In this document: in pieces, positions 50,666 through 58,588 of the stretch
Layout of the letters: each line of letters begins with the position of its first letter
How positions within the stretch are numbered: the stretch's first letter is position 1
Source: Candidatus Latescibacterota bacterium
GTDB taxonomy: Bacteria; Latescibacterota; UBA2968
Direction: 5' to 3'
DNA length: 59,697 nucleotides
Assembly: GCA_022821275.1 (NCBI GenBank)
Contig: JAJEDY010000034.1
Span: 1-59,697, forward strand
Notes under the pieces: model-generated
Seen by the model: only the letters and a program-made list of their open reading frames with translations
The model's database searches: none
What the model was told of the DNA's origin: nothing
Position numbers and translations under genes: made by a program

Positions 50666-50766
50666 GCCTGCTTAAAACATACAGGCGTGACGAGCGACGG
50701 TTGTCATTGCGGCATGGTGTAAGCCGCAATCCAGCCCATCAAAAAAATATATCAGCGAATTTTTTT
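50666..50766 (-). repeat. Dispersed two-hairpin repeat, copy 2
   Basis: Read on the minus strand it gives AAAAATTCGCTGATAT, then GGCTGGATTGCGGCT, CACCATGCCGCAATGACA (8-bp stem, 50706-50713 with 50723-50730), and finally GCCTGTATGTTTTAAGCAGGC (50686-50666), a second hairpin. This matches copy 1 (26623-26744) block for block. It starts ten bases after the stop of the AstE-like gene and ends 18 bases before the voltage-sensor ATPase gene. Confidence 0.85.
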
Positions 50767-50776
50767 GACAGACCAT

Positions 50777-51736
50777 TTAGGGTGTCGCGATCTCCGTCGC
50801 CAGATGCAAAACCGCATCGCCGCGATGCACCAGAGGCGATATAGTCCGTCCAATCACCAGGCCATCTCGCGGCGCTGTCAAATTTAGAGTACTGCTGCCA
50901 AAAGGATCGGAAATATCACCCAATTTCTGCCGCCTTTTGACTTGCTCTCCCATTGACACATCCAACTGCAAAATACCACTTTGCCGCGCTCGAATCCAGG
51001 TCGTGCGCGTAACCTCGACCGAGGGCGCAACATCTGGGGCGATGGGTTCTGCGAGCATGTCCAGTGCCCACAGAACTCTCAAAACGCCATTCACACCCAT
51101 TTCTATCGCACTCTCGTTGAACCGCATTGGCTCGCCCCCTTCATACAACAGAAACGGAATGCCACGCCCTGTCGCTACCCGACGCAGCGACCCCGCTGGA
51201 CTGGTGCTATCGATCAGCACGGGCGCGGCAAATGCCTCGGCAATGCGCCGCGTTTCCCCATCTTTCAAATTTGCGCGTATCTGGGGCAAATTTGTACGCG
51301 GCGGTGCTGCCGTGTGCAAGTCGATCCCGTGAGTACACCGATAGACTACTTCGCTCGAGAACAAATGCGCCAACCTCGACGCCAGAGAACCGCGCTGTGA
51401 TCCGGGAAAGGACCGATTCAAATCCCGCCGATCGGGCAAATAGCGCGACTCATACACAAAGCCAAAAACATTGACAATGGGCACAGCCACTAATGTACCC
51501 CTCATATTCTCGACCTGCACGCTATCCAAAACCCGCCGAATAATTTCAATCCCATTGATCTCGTCGCCGTGTAGTGCGGCACAAACAAATAGCCGAGGTC
51601 CCGCTTCTCGACCGTGTAGCACTTCTACGGGAATCGTCATCTGGGTATGCGTGTAAAGCATAGCCAGCGGAATTTCGATATTCCCGCGCGTTCCCGGCTC
51701 AATTTTTGTTCCGCTAATTTCAAATGCCTCGCGCAT
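50777..51736 (-). CDS. Succinylglutamate desuccinylase/aspartoacylase-family zinc hydrolase
   Basis: The 319-residue M14-like protein has zinc ligands in ALHGDEINGIEIIRR (H-x-x-E) and GIDLHTAAPPR, plus the catalytic Glu region FLLYEGGEPMRF. The last 80 residues (SGILQLDVSMGEQVKRRQKL, LGDISDPFG) form a barrel-like C-terminal domain of this family. It starts directly at the end of rimK. In many bacteria a gene of this kind follows rimK and is thought to trim or process glutamate-linked products. GAGAGG lies before ATG 51736. Confidence 0.88.
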   Translation of the reverse strand: MREAFEISGTKIEPGTRGNIEIPLAMLYTHTQMTIPVEVLHGREAGPRLFVCAALHGDEINGIEIIRRVLDSVQVENMRGTLVAVPIVNVFGFVYESRYLPDRRDLNRSFPGSQRGSLASRLAHLFSSEVVYRCTHGIDLHTAAPPRTNLPQIRANLKDGETRRIAEAFAAPVLIDSTSPAGSLRRVATGRGIPFLLYEGGEPMRFNESAIEMGVNGVLRVLWALDMLAEPIAPDVAPSVEVTRTTWIRARQSGILQLDVSMGEQVKRRQKLGDISDPFGSSTLNLTAPRDGLVIGRTISPLVHRGDAVLHLATEIATP

Positions 51737-52639
51737 CTAACCTCTCCCACGCGTGCGGGTTCTTCCCCGCTTAGTGTTCTTTTCCAAAAACTCAATAATC
51801 AAGCCCGCAACATCGATATTCGTCGCTTTCTCAATACCTTCAAGACCAGGCGTCGTATTGACTTCCATCACCAGAGGTCCGTGGTTTGACCGCAAAATAT
51901 CCACGCCGGCAATATTCAAACCCATGATCCTTGCCGCACGCACCGCAGTTGACCGCTCCTCGGGCGTAATGCGAATCACCTCGGCAGAGCCACCGCGATG
52001 CAGATTCGAACGAAATTCTCCGGGTTCTGCACGGCGCAGCATCGATGCCACAACGCGCCCGCCAACCACCAGACAGCGAATATCCGTACCCCCGGCCTCC
52101 TTGATAAATTCCTGTACCAGGATATTCGCGTCTAAACCGCGAAATGCCTCGATCACACTTTCGGCTGCCGGATTCGTTTCGGCAAGCACCACGCCAATCC
52201 CCTGCGTGCCTTCCAACAGCTTGATCACGAGCGGCGCACCACCCACAATATTGAGTAAGCCCTCAATATCTTTTGTCGAATGGGCAAAGCCAGTCACGGG
52301 CAATCCAACGCCTTCTCGCGCCAGCAATTGCAGGGACCGCAATTTGTCGCGTGCCCTGGTAATAGCCTGTGATTCATTGGCGGGAAACACCCCCATTATT
52401 TCAAACTGCCTGACAACCGCTGTCCCGTAAAAGGTGTACGACGTGCCAATGCGCGGAATCACGGCATCAAAATCCAATTTTTCACCTCGAAAAATCACCG
52501 CTGGTCGATGGGATGTAATATTCATATAAAGCCGCGCATAATCCACAACGCGCGCCTCATGGCCTCTTTCTGTGGCCGCTTCTTTGAGACGCCGCGTTGA
52601 ATACAATTTCGGGCCACGGGACAAAATTCCAATCTTCAT
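51737..52639 (-). CDS. rimK: RimK ATP-grasp alpha-L-glutamate ligase
   Basis: The 300-residue protein is very close to E. coli RimK over its whole length: [60 protein letters not shown] and [20 protein letters not shown]. RimK adds glutamate residues to the C-terminus of ribosomal protein S6 (bS6) and can make free poly-glutamate. AGGAGG precedes ATG 52639. It sits between a RimB-like protease and an AstE-like hydrolase, the same module that tunes S6 modification in Pseudomonas. Confidence 0.95.
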   Translation of the reverse strand: MKIGILSRGPKLYSTRRLKEAATERGHEARVVDYARLYMNITSHRPAVIFRGEKLDFDAVIPRIGTSYTFYGTAVVRQFEIMGVFPANESQAITRARDKLRSLQLLAREGVGLPVTGFAHSTKDIEGLLNIVGGAPLVIKLLEGTQGIGVVLAETNPAAESVIEAFRGLDANILVQEFIKEAGGTDIRCLVVGGRVVASMLRRAEPGEFRSNLHRGGSAEVIRITPEERSTAVRAARIMGLNIAGVDILRSNHGPLVMEVNTTPGLEGIEKATNIDVAGLIIEFLEKNTKRGRTRTRGRG

Positions 52640-52648
52640 CTCTACCTC

Positions 52649-53104
52649 CTAAGTCTTGCTGTTTACAGGATATCCCGCCCGCAGTGAACGTCCGGGATCT
52701 ACTAAAAACTGACCTCTCAGGGCATGGCGACCCAACAACATCCGAAAACCCATTTCATCGCGATTGGTCAGTGTCAATTCAATTTCCCAATCGCGATTGT
52801 GCATTCGCACGCTGGTGCGAATCACTGGGCGACTTTCTACTTTTCCATCGGAACTTCTCACCCGGCGATATTCAATCACTTCTGCTTCGACTTCCAACGC
52901 CCCACGAGCGGTGCGCTGTATGGGGTGAATCGCAAAACGCACCATCCGCTTGCCCCGCCGCCGAAACCGCTTCAGATTAAATGCGTGCAATGCGGATGAA
53001 CGCGCACCCGTATCGATTTTTGCTTTTATTGCATCGACATTGAAATCGGGCAATGCCACCCACTCGCGCCATCCTATAATCCACATCGGTTCACGCTGTG
53101 TCAC
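52649..53104 (-). CDS. RimB-like ATP-dependent zinc protease (retropepsin-like, PF05618)
   Basis: GTG 53104 (151 residues) is chosen because TAGGAGGG lies just before it; ATG 53140 would add 12 residues that include the ribosome site itself. IGWREWVALPDFNVDAIKAK followed by IDTGARSSALHAF is the diagnostic aspartyl-protease-like DTGARSS motif of this family. NRDEMGFRMLLGRHALRGQF is the other hallmark. In Pseudomonas the equivalent RimB trims glutamate tails added by RimK. It is the first gene of the rimB-rimK-astE-like operon, with nine bases before rimK. Confidence 0.87.
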   Translation of the reverse strand: MTQREPMWIIGWREWVALPDFNVDAIKAKIDTGARSSALHAFNLKRFRRRGKRMVRFAIHPIQRTARGALEVEAEVIEYRRVRSSDGKVESRPVIRTSVRMHNRDWEIELTLTNRDEMGFRMLLGRHALRGQFLVDPGRSLRAGYPVNSKT

Positions 53105-53188
53105 ATTCCCTCCTATAATTTCACGGACGCTTTCTACCAATGGACTCTGGTTTTGGATCAGTTTCTAAATAATTTACAATAAGTCTCT

Positions 53189-53250
53189 CTGTCAAGTATA
53201 TATACACAAAAGCCCCAGACTCATACAACGCCCGGGGCTTTAATTATTAG
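53189..53250 (+). terminator. Terminator-bearing dispersed repeat, copy A
   Basis: CTGTCAAGTATATATACACAAAAGCCCC-type sequence holds a hairpin AAAGCCCC (53209-53216) with GGGGCTTT (53234-53241), followed by TAATTATTA. The same unit recurs at 58251-58312. It separates the RimB-like gene's promoter region from the barrel gene downstream. Confidence 0.75.
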
Positions 53251-53519
53251 CCGTTTATTCGTGCCAGCAGTCTGCATCGACAACCAAAGCGTCAAGACGA
53301 TAACTCAAGGAAAAATCTAAAAAATTAAAATGTCAAAAAAAGAAGGGGTGGCTAAGAGAAAGAAAGCGCACTTAAAGACGGTCTATCGCGCTCAAAACAG
53401 GTCGGCATACACAGCATGGATGGAGCCACCCATTCCCCGCTTATGCCCCCACAGTGTGGGTATATAGGCGACTCCAACCTTGTCGCAGCATGCTCGCTCA
53501 ATATTCGGGCGACCATTTT
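53251..53519. other. Intergenic stretch without a convincing gene
   Basis: This spacer lies between the repeat terminator and the stop of the minus-strand barrel gene. GGGGTGGCT near 53346 and AGCCACCC near 53424 could pair at long range. A 45-codon ORF (53330-53467) has a poorly spaced ribosome site and is not called. I see no RNA gene. Confidence 0.5.
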
Positions 53520-54686
53520 TTAACGCAGGCGGTACTCGATAGCCATAGTCAGACTCTGAGTGGGATCCTCGCCGCGCGTTTTAGCGATATTACCGGTGAC
53601 ATTGAGATTGATCTGATTCTCAATAAAGAAGATGAATCCCGACCGCACCTGCCCAACCACTATTGCATCGACGTTCGGCTCGCTTCGCGAAGCAATTATG
53701 ATGTTGCTGAGCGTAAAGTCAACGCGGTTGGTTACCTCATAGAGATAATTCAGCGAAAGTGACAGCGTAAAGACGTCGCCAAAATCGCCTGTAAATGGCG
53801 AGGTGTACTGGGCACTGATGTCGAACTGGGACTTCCAGCCCACAGGCCGCGAGTACCTTATTCGCATGGACAACCCGGGATCCTGGCGGGGAGTGTCTGA
53901 ATCCTTTGTCACAGCCTCAAAGCGGATGCCAGTGCGTACATCCCAGCCGATAAAACGCTCGTTCACATGTTCCTGGAAAAGCACTTCATCGACGCGCAAT
54001 GAGCCGACAGCACCGAATCCCCCATCGACAAACATTCCAGACTCGGCAATAACTTCTTCCATCGCCTTGAACCATCTGATTTTGTAACGGTCACCAAATT
54101 GGGTCTCGAACTCTCCCTGACGCTCGATCACCTGAGCAAGCGCGATCAGCGTCTCTTTGGACAGAGGCCCCTTGAGGACGCCTTCGTCCAGCAGGAACTG
54201 CTCAATACGCACGGCCAGGGCGAGTGGTGTAACGCGGATGAAGCGTCCGTACCCCACCCCCGGCGTAGCATCAATAGTCGGGCGATCAAAGTCGCTATTG
54301 CCAGTAACGCGAAGCTCGCCGGAGTAAAAAAAATCACCTTCTGGATTGAAGTACTTCCTGATTCCCGGACCTGCCACGAAATTGTAGGAACCCTCCTGCG
54401 TACCGTCGGCTGTCCGACGTGTCAACCCGACACCGTTGAGGTTGAGGTCCCAGGCGTAAGGCAGGGAATTGTAATATCGCTGGTACACCAGTGAAGCAGA
54501 GCCGTCACTTGTTCCAGTGTTGCTTCCGCTGCCGGAGTAGGAATACGTGCCTCCAAGACGTAGCTGCTGAGCAGTACTCACGGGAACATCATAGTCGTCT
54601 GGAGATACCATCGTCTCTGCCCGCAGTTGAGACGGTGCGATGAAGGCAATGGTGAGCAAAGCCAATACTGTGCGCGTGTTCATCAT
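53520..54686 (-). CDS. Outer-membrane beta-barrel-type protein, 388 aa
   Basis: A signal peptide (VLALLTIAFIAPSQLRAE) is followed by alternating-residue strands throughout (LRLGGTYSYSGSGSNTGTSD, FFYSGELRVTGNSDF, MRIRYSRPVGWKSQFDISAQ) and the C-terminus SLTMAIEYRLR, all typical of a porin-like barrel. Family not recognised. ATG 54683 is an equally good start. It follows the CmpX-like gene by 83 bp on the same strand, so it may be read from the sigma-54 promoter at 56446-56461, but an own promoter is possible. Function unknown; location in the outer membrane is well supported. Confidence 0.75.
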   Translation of the reverse strand: MMNTRTVLALLTIAFIAPSQLRAETMVSPDDYDVPVSTAQQLRLGGTYSYSGSGSNTGTSDGSASLVYQRYYNSLPYAWDLNLNGVGLTRRTADGTQEGSYNFVAGPGIRKYFNPEGDFFYSGELRVTGNSDFDRPTIDATPGVGYGRFIRVTPLALAVRIEQFLLDEGVLKGPLSKETLIALAQVIERQGEFETQFGDRYKIRWFKAMEEVIAESGMFVDGGFGAVGSLRVDEVLFQEHVNERFIGWDVRTGIRFEAVTKDSDTPRQDPGLSMRIRYSRPVGWKSQFDISAQYTSPFTGDFGDVFTLSLSLNYLYEVTNRVDFTLSNIIIASRSEPNVDAIVVGQVRSGFIFFIENQINLNVTGNIAKTRGEDPTQSLTMAIEYRLR

Positions 54687-54769
54687 TGTATCACTCCTCA
54701 GGTTTAAGGTTTGTATTGCGTTGACTGTTGGATTGAGACCATTCTACAGCCCACACCTCAACAATAGTG

Positions 54770-56389
54770 CTACCTTTCCTCTGATTCCGAAGATTCATCC
54801 TTGTTTATCTCTTCCAGACTCTGTGTCCATTGCTCCATCTGCTTTTTCGCCAGGTCGCGCCCTCCCATGCCGAACGCAATCGCGGCGGCGATAGCTGCCG
54901 AACCAAGAATGAGTCCGAAGGCGAGGGTAATGATCTCATTTGCGATGCCCATCTGCCCGAGTGCCATAAAGAGAGACAGTGCTACGATCGCAACCCGGAC
55001 GATTGTACTGAGTATGCTGCCATAGGCACCCCCTTTTCTGGACGCGATGCGACCGAATATAGATGCGAGGTAAAGCCCGAAACCGAAGATCACCACGCCC
55101 AGGACAACCTTGCCAAATAGCAGCGTCAGCGTCACGAACATGCCTGCCAACTCCTGGAATCCGAGTTGCGCGGTTGCCTCAATAGCCGAGAAGAGGAGGA
55201 CAGCCACCATGGCGACGTATCCCGCTATTTGCGAAGGTGGACGATCCAACGCAAAGGTTGTCGCCACTGTTGAAGACGGGCGGTCCCCCTCAGAGGTCGC
55301 CTCCGCAATGGAAGGCGATTGTTCCTCAGCAACGGTCACCTCCGCTATTCCGAGGCGCTGTAGCAGCGTGTTGAAGCCTATTTGTCTGAGCACATCGTCA
55401 ACTATGCGGGATACCAATCGAGCCACCAGATACCCGATGAGGAGGATACCTCCAGCGACCAGGATAGACGGCACTGCGGCCAATACCCCCTCCAGCATAG
55501 AACTGGCGGGATCGGAAATAGCCTCGAAGTTTAGCGATTCGAGTGCGGCGATTGCTGCGAATATCAAGATGACTGCATAAGACAACGTACCGGCAAGCCC
55601 CGAAAGGCTTTCGATACCCAGTCCAGTTGCCAGCCCCACGCGACGACCAAAATTGTTTATCCCGGTGGCGTCGAGGACGTTGGTGATTATCTGCTGGACG
55701 ATGCGCGCACCGAGCCAGCCGATTAGCATGATGAGGGCGGCGGCGAACAGGTTGGGCAGGAAACCGATGATTTTGGCCATCATTTGCTGTACTGGTTGTA
55801 GCAATCCCTGCAAGCCCAGAACATCCAGGATAGCCGGTAGTAGCACGAGAAACGTGAGCCAGTACACCACGTTGCCGATTGTCTGCGGCAGCCCGCTCTC
55901 TGTTGCGGTCTCAAGCCCGGCTGGTTCAGCCAAACGTTGCTCGATATTTGCTCGTGATAGCACGGCCGTTACGATTCTCCGCAACAGACTACCCACGAGC
56001 CAGGCAATCAAAAGCAGCGCGGCGGCGCTCAACAGCTTGGGTAAGTAGATCAAAATTTGGCTCAGCATCGCGTTGAGGGGGACGGTCACTGTCGTCAGGC
56101 CGAGTATCTGAAAGAAGGCAACGAGCACGAAGATCATCACCAGATAGAACACTGCCCTGCTGATCCAGCGTTCAACGTGGATGTTCGCAGCGGCGTCGCG
56201 GCCCATGACCAGTTCGAGCAATCTGTCATCTACTTGCGTTTTGAGCAGCACTCGACGGACGACCCAGGCCACCAGATGAGCCACTATCCATCCGAACACG
56301 AGGATAGTAAAAGGTAAGATGATATGTGCAAAGGGTGAGAAGTATTGCTCCCACCATTCCCAACCTTCAAACATATTTGCTATTTCCAT
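54770..56389 (-). CDS. CmpX-like membrane protein with conserved TM-helix (PF05552) repeats
   Basis: ATG 56389 (539 residues) has AGAAAGGA six bases before it; ATG 56407 would add six residues. Four copies of the mechanosensitive-channel 'conserved TM helix' unit are visible: LLSAAALLLIAWLVGSLLRR, LFAAALIMLIGWLGARIVQQ, ILVAGGILLIGYLVARLVSR and a fourth near VVLGVVIFGFGLYLASIFGR. No MscS beta domain follows. Pseudomonas CmpX, linked to envelope stress, is the best-known relative. Upstream lies a consensus sigma-54 promoter and the divergent NtrC-type activator, so expression probably depends on that activator. Channel activity is not established. Confidence 0.85.
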   Translation of the reverse strand: MEIANMFEGWEWWEQYFSPFAHIILPFTILVFGWIVAHLVAWVVRRVLLKTQVDDRLLELVMGRDAAANIHVERWISRAVFYLVMIFVLVAFFQILGLTTVTVPLNAMLSQILIYLPKLLSAAALLLIAWLVGSLLRRIVTAVLSRANIEQRLAEPAGLETATESGLPQTIGNVVYWLTFLVLLPAILDVLGLQGLLQPVQQMMAKIIGFLPNLFAAALIMLIGWLGARIVQQIITNVLDATGINNFGRRVGLATGLGIESLSGLAGTLSYAVILIFAAIAALESLNFEAISDPASSMLEGVLAAVPSILVAGGILLIGYLVARLVSRIVDDVLRQIGFNTLLQRLGIAEVTVAEEQSPSIAEATSEGDRPSSTVATTFALDRPPSQIAGYVAMVAVLLFSAIEATAQLGFQELAGMFVTLTLLFGKVVLGVVIFGFGLYLASIFGRIASRKGGAYGSILSTIVRVAIVALSLFMALGQMGIANEIITLAFGLILGSAAIAAAIAFGMGGRDLAKKQMEQWTQSLEEINKDESSESEER

Positions 56390-56445
56390 GGCAATTCCTT
56401 TCTCCATATTGAATGATGTCTATTTTGCTGTCAGGCAAAAATAAC

Positions 56446-56461
56446 AGCAAATCCCGTGCCA
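56446..56461 (-). promoter_or_regulatory. Sigma-54 (-24/-12) promoter for the CmpX-like gene
   Basis: The minus strand reads TGGCACGGGATTTGCT, an exact match to the TGGCACR-N4-TTGCW consensus with correct GG-GC spacing. Initiation about a dozen bases downstream would leave a leader of roughly 45 nt before ATG 56389. The neighbouring divergent gene encodes a sigma-54 activator. Confidence 0.9.
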
Positions 56462-56494
56462 CTCTTAGAGTCGCCCAATTTGGTGATTATTACA

Positions 56495-56571
56495 TCGTGT
56501 TGTACGATATCGGGACCGGAGCTTGACAATCGGAGTCGCGACTACGACATTGTGACTGCGACATTTTGTCG
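56495..56571. promoter_or_regulatory. Candidate enhancer (UAS) sites for the NtrC-type activator
   Basis: Between activator and promoter lie TCGT-GTTGT-ACGA (56495-56507), AGTCGCGACT (56534-56543), CGACATTGTG (56545-56554) and CGACATTTTGTCG (56559-56571). The last two start with a shared CGACATT, 14 bases apart. They sit roughly 60-135 bases upstream of the predicted start site, the usual range for sigma-54 enhancers, and could also autoregulate the activator gene. Confidence 0.6.
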
Positions 56572-56689
56572 TTACCAGTCACTTTGACGTAGTGCACAAC
56601 ATGAAGAGGTTGTATTCCACATAGTAATGATGTAACTTTATTTCATCTCGCTTAAACAATTTCAATTTTGATAGAGGTTCATACCACCG

Positions 56690-58102
56690 ATGCAGGCATC
56701 TTCCAGTCCAATCGCTTATGCGCCTTTGTCAGGCAGAGTGTTCATTGCCGATAGCAACCCGAAACACCTGGCAACCGTGACCAAAATCCTGCGGGAAAAC
56801 GGTTGTGATGAAGTTGTCGGAGCGACTGATGGCACCGTTGCCGAACGGCTACTCAAAACGCAGTCTCTGGACATGGCGGTCATAGATATCAAAATGCCGG
56901 GTGGTATGCAGTTGCTAAATATTGCCCTCAGACTGACGCCACCCCTACCGGTAGTCATCTTCACCTCTTATACGACTGTAAAACAAACGGTACGGGCCAT
57001 GCGGCTTGGTGCCGTCGATTACGTGGTCAAACCAGTCGATGCTAACGACTTGCTGACTGCCGTATATCGTGCGGTTGAACGCAAGCGGGTATTTGACCAC
57101 GTTTCAGCGAGACAGGTAGAGGCGGGAACGGGATTCGGCGAATTATTGGGGACCTCCAGTGCAATGCAGGCGGTATTTGATCAGATCCGCCGTGCGGCAC
57201 CTTTCAAATCGACGGTTCTGATCACGGGCGAAAGTGGTACCGGGAAAGAGTTGGTAGCAAGTGCTATTCACTCACTCAGTACCGTGAGCAATGGGCCGTT
57301 CGTTGCGATCAACTGCTCGGCGCTACCAGTGGGACTGGCTGAAAGTGAGTTATTCGGACACGAGGAAGGTGCTTTTACCGGAGCCACACAGTCTCGACAG
57401 GGATTTTTTGAAGTAGCCCAGGGTGGGACCCTCTTTCTCGACGAAATTGGGGACTTAGAGATGCAGGTGCAGACAAAATTATTGCGCGTGCTTGAGGAAC
57501 AGAAAATCCGACACTTGGGAGCGAACCAATTGATCGATGTCAACGTGCGCGTCATCGCGGCCACGAATATGAATCTGACGACGGCGGTCAAAATGGGACG
57601 ATTCAGGGAAGACCTGTACTACCGCCTCAACGTGATTCACATTCCCGTCCCACCCCTCAAGGCTCGGAAATCGGATATCCCTCTGCTGGTGCGGTCTTTT
57701 TCGGAGCGTTTCGCAGATCAAAACGGGATCTCCCCCATCGAAATACCGTATCGCTGTCTCGACCGTATGGCCGAATACGACTGGCCGGGAAATGTCAGAG
57801 AGCTAAAGAACATGGTCGAGCGTCTGGTGATCTATGCCGCAGATGGCAACAGAACAATCGGAGAGAAAGATATCGAGTCCATTTTGCCAATTGATGATAG
57901 AATCGCTCCTCTGGATGATACGGAATCTCAGAAATCGGATTTTTTGCCAAGGAGGTTGGACGAGGTAGAAAGGGAGATCATTTTGGATACGCTCCTGCAT
58001 ACTGACGGCAACCGCACTCAGAGCGCAGAAATTCTGGGTATCAGTGTGCGAACGCTACAGCGGAAAATCATAGAGTACGGCGTTACTCCTCAGAAAATCT
58101 AA
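56690..58102 (+). CDS. NtrC-family sigma-54-dependent response regulator
   Basis: The 470-residue protein has a receiver domain (about 15-135) with phospho-acceptor Asp in MAVIDIKMPGG, Thr in VVIFTSYTT and Lys in YVVKPVD. The usual first acidic pair is ADSN, so one acid is missing. The sigma-54 AAA+ domain has Walker A ITGESGTGKELVAS, the sigma-54 contact loop EGAFTGATQ and Walker B GTLFLDEIGD. A Fis-type helix-turn-helix ends the protein (NRTQSAEILGISVRTLQRKI). No sensor kinase is adjacent. Consensus sigma-54 promoters lie in front of the divergent CmpX-like gene and of pspA, making both likely targets. Confidence 0.95.
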   Translation: MQASSSPIAYAPLSGRVFIADSNPKHLATVTKILRENGCDEVVGATDGTVAERLLKTQSLDMAVIDIKMPGGMQLLNIALRLTPPLPVVIFTSYTTVKQTVRAMRLGAVDYVVKPVDANDLLTAVYRAVERKRVFDHVSARQVEAGTGFGELLGTSSAMQAVFDQIRRAAPFKSTVLITGESGTGKELVASAIHSLSTVSNGPFVAINCSALPVGLAESELFGHEEGAFTGATQSRQGFFEVAQGGTLFLDEIGDLEMQVQTKLLRVLEEQKIRHLGANQLIDVNVRVIAATNMNLTTAVKMGRFREDLYYRLNVIHIPVPPLKARKSDIPLLVRSFSERFADQNGISPIEIPYRCLDRMAEYDWPGNVRELKNMVERLVIYAADGNRTIGEKDIESILPIDDRIAPLDDTESQKSDFLPRRLDEVEREIILDTLLHTDGNRTQSAEILGISVRTLQRKIIEYGVTPQKI

Positions 58103-58244
58103 GAAGTTGTTTTAAAACCAAAAGCAACCACCGATGAACACCGATAAACACCGATAAAAGGCCCCTTCACACCCCAAATAAGCAACGTGGCAGGGCACGT
58201 AACAACAGGAAACTATAAATCCCACGAATTTTAAAACAGCTTCT
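58102..58244. mobile_element. MITE-like element with 16-bp terminal inverted repeats
   Basis: AGAAGTTGTTTTAAAA (58102-58117) is matched in inverse orientation, 15 of 16 bases, by TTTTAAAACAGCTTCT (58229-58244). The 143-bp span contains three near-copies of CACCGATAAA (about 58129-58158) and no ORF. It begins at the stop codon of the activator gene. No transposase is present; a non-autonomous element is the best guess, a long stem-loop the alternative. Confidence 0.55.
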
Positions 58245-58250
58245 AAGAAC

Positions 58251-58312
58251 CTGTCAAGTATTTGTACACAAAAGCCCCGGACGTCATATAACGTCCAGGG
58301 CTTTTGTTCATT
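58251..58312. terminator. Terminator-bearing dispersed repeat, copy B
   Basis: CTGTCAAGTATTTGTACAC leads into the hairpin AAAAGCCC-C-GGACGT (58270-58284) paired with ACGTCC-A-GGGCTTTT (58291-58305). It matches copy A at 53189-53250. Located between convergent genes, it can serve both the activator transcript and the pspA operon. Confidence 0.8.
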
Positions 58313-58322
58313 ATCGTACAGC

Positions 58323-58383
58323 GGGCGACCACAGGGGGTCGCCCCTACACAATTATCGTAGGGGACGGCACAGGGGCCGTTCC
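58323..58383. repeat. Pair of GTAGGGG-type palindromes
   Basis: GGGCGACC (58323-58330) pairs with GGTCGCCC (58337-58344), ending CCTAC; after a short AT-rich spacer GTAGGGGACGGC pairs imperfectly with GGGCCGTTCC. The two units face each other. They resemble the GTAGGGGCGACC-type intergenic palindromes that recur in many bacterial genomes. Confidence 0.7.
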
Positions 58384-58397
58384 AGCGGTCAAATCAC

Positions 58398-58586
58398 TCA
58401 ATACGTAACCTGGTGTCTGTCTCTCGTAACCAACCGATATCCCAGATACACCAGCACCACGGGAATTGCGACCTTCAACGCAAAAATCAAAACACTAAAA
58501 ACCGCACCAATAAGAGCCATCAGCAAGCAAAAAGCAACAAACCCACCGACGATCAGCAAGGCAATGCCGAATAATTTTGCCAACAT
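58398..58586 (-). CDS. Small membrane protein, 62 aa, PspA partner
   Basis: Two hydrophobic helices (FGIALLIVGGFVAFCLLMAL and VLIFALKVAIPVVLVYLGYR) and a short basic tail. It starts two bases after the pspA stop, so it is in the same operon and translationally coupled. Its size and topology recall the small Psp membrane proteins (PspB/PspD/PspG, LiaI-like), but sequence identity to any of them is not evident. A role in anchoring or sensing for PspA is inference from position. Confidence 0.75.
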   Translation of the reverse strand: MLAKLFGIALLIVGGFVAFCLLMALIGAVFSVLIFALKVAIPVVLVYLGYRLVTRDRHQVTY

Positions 58587-58588
58587 GC

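Noticed and set aside
53330-53467. 45-codon ORF in the intergenic stretch
   Set aside because: AAGGA lies too far from ATG, the composition is odd, and no homologue is recognised.
56523-56552. Sigma-70 promoter for the activator gene at TTGACA 56523
   Set aside because: The -35 box is perfect but no acceptable -10 box is found at 16-18 bp.
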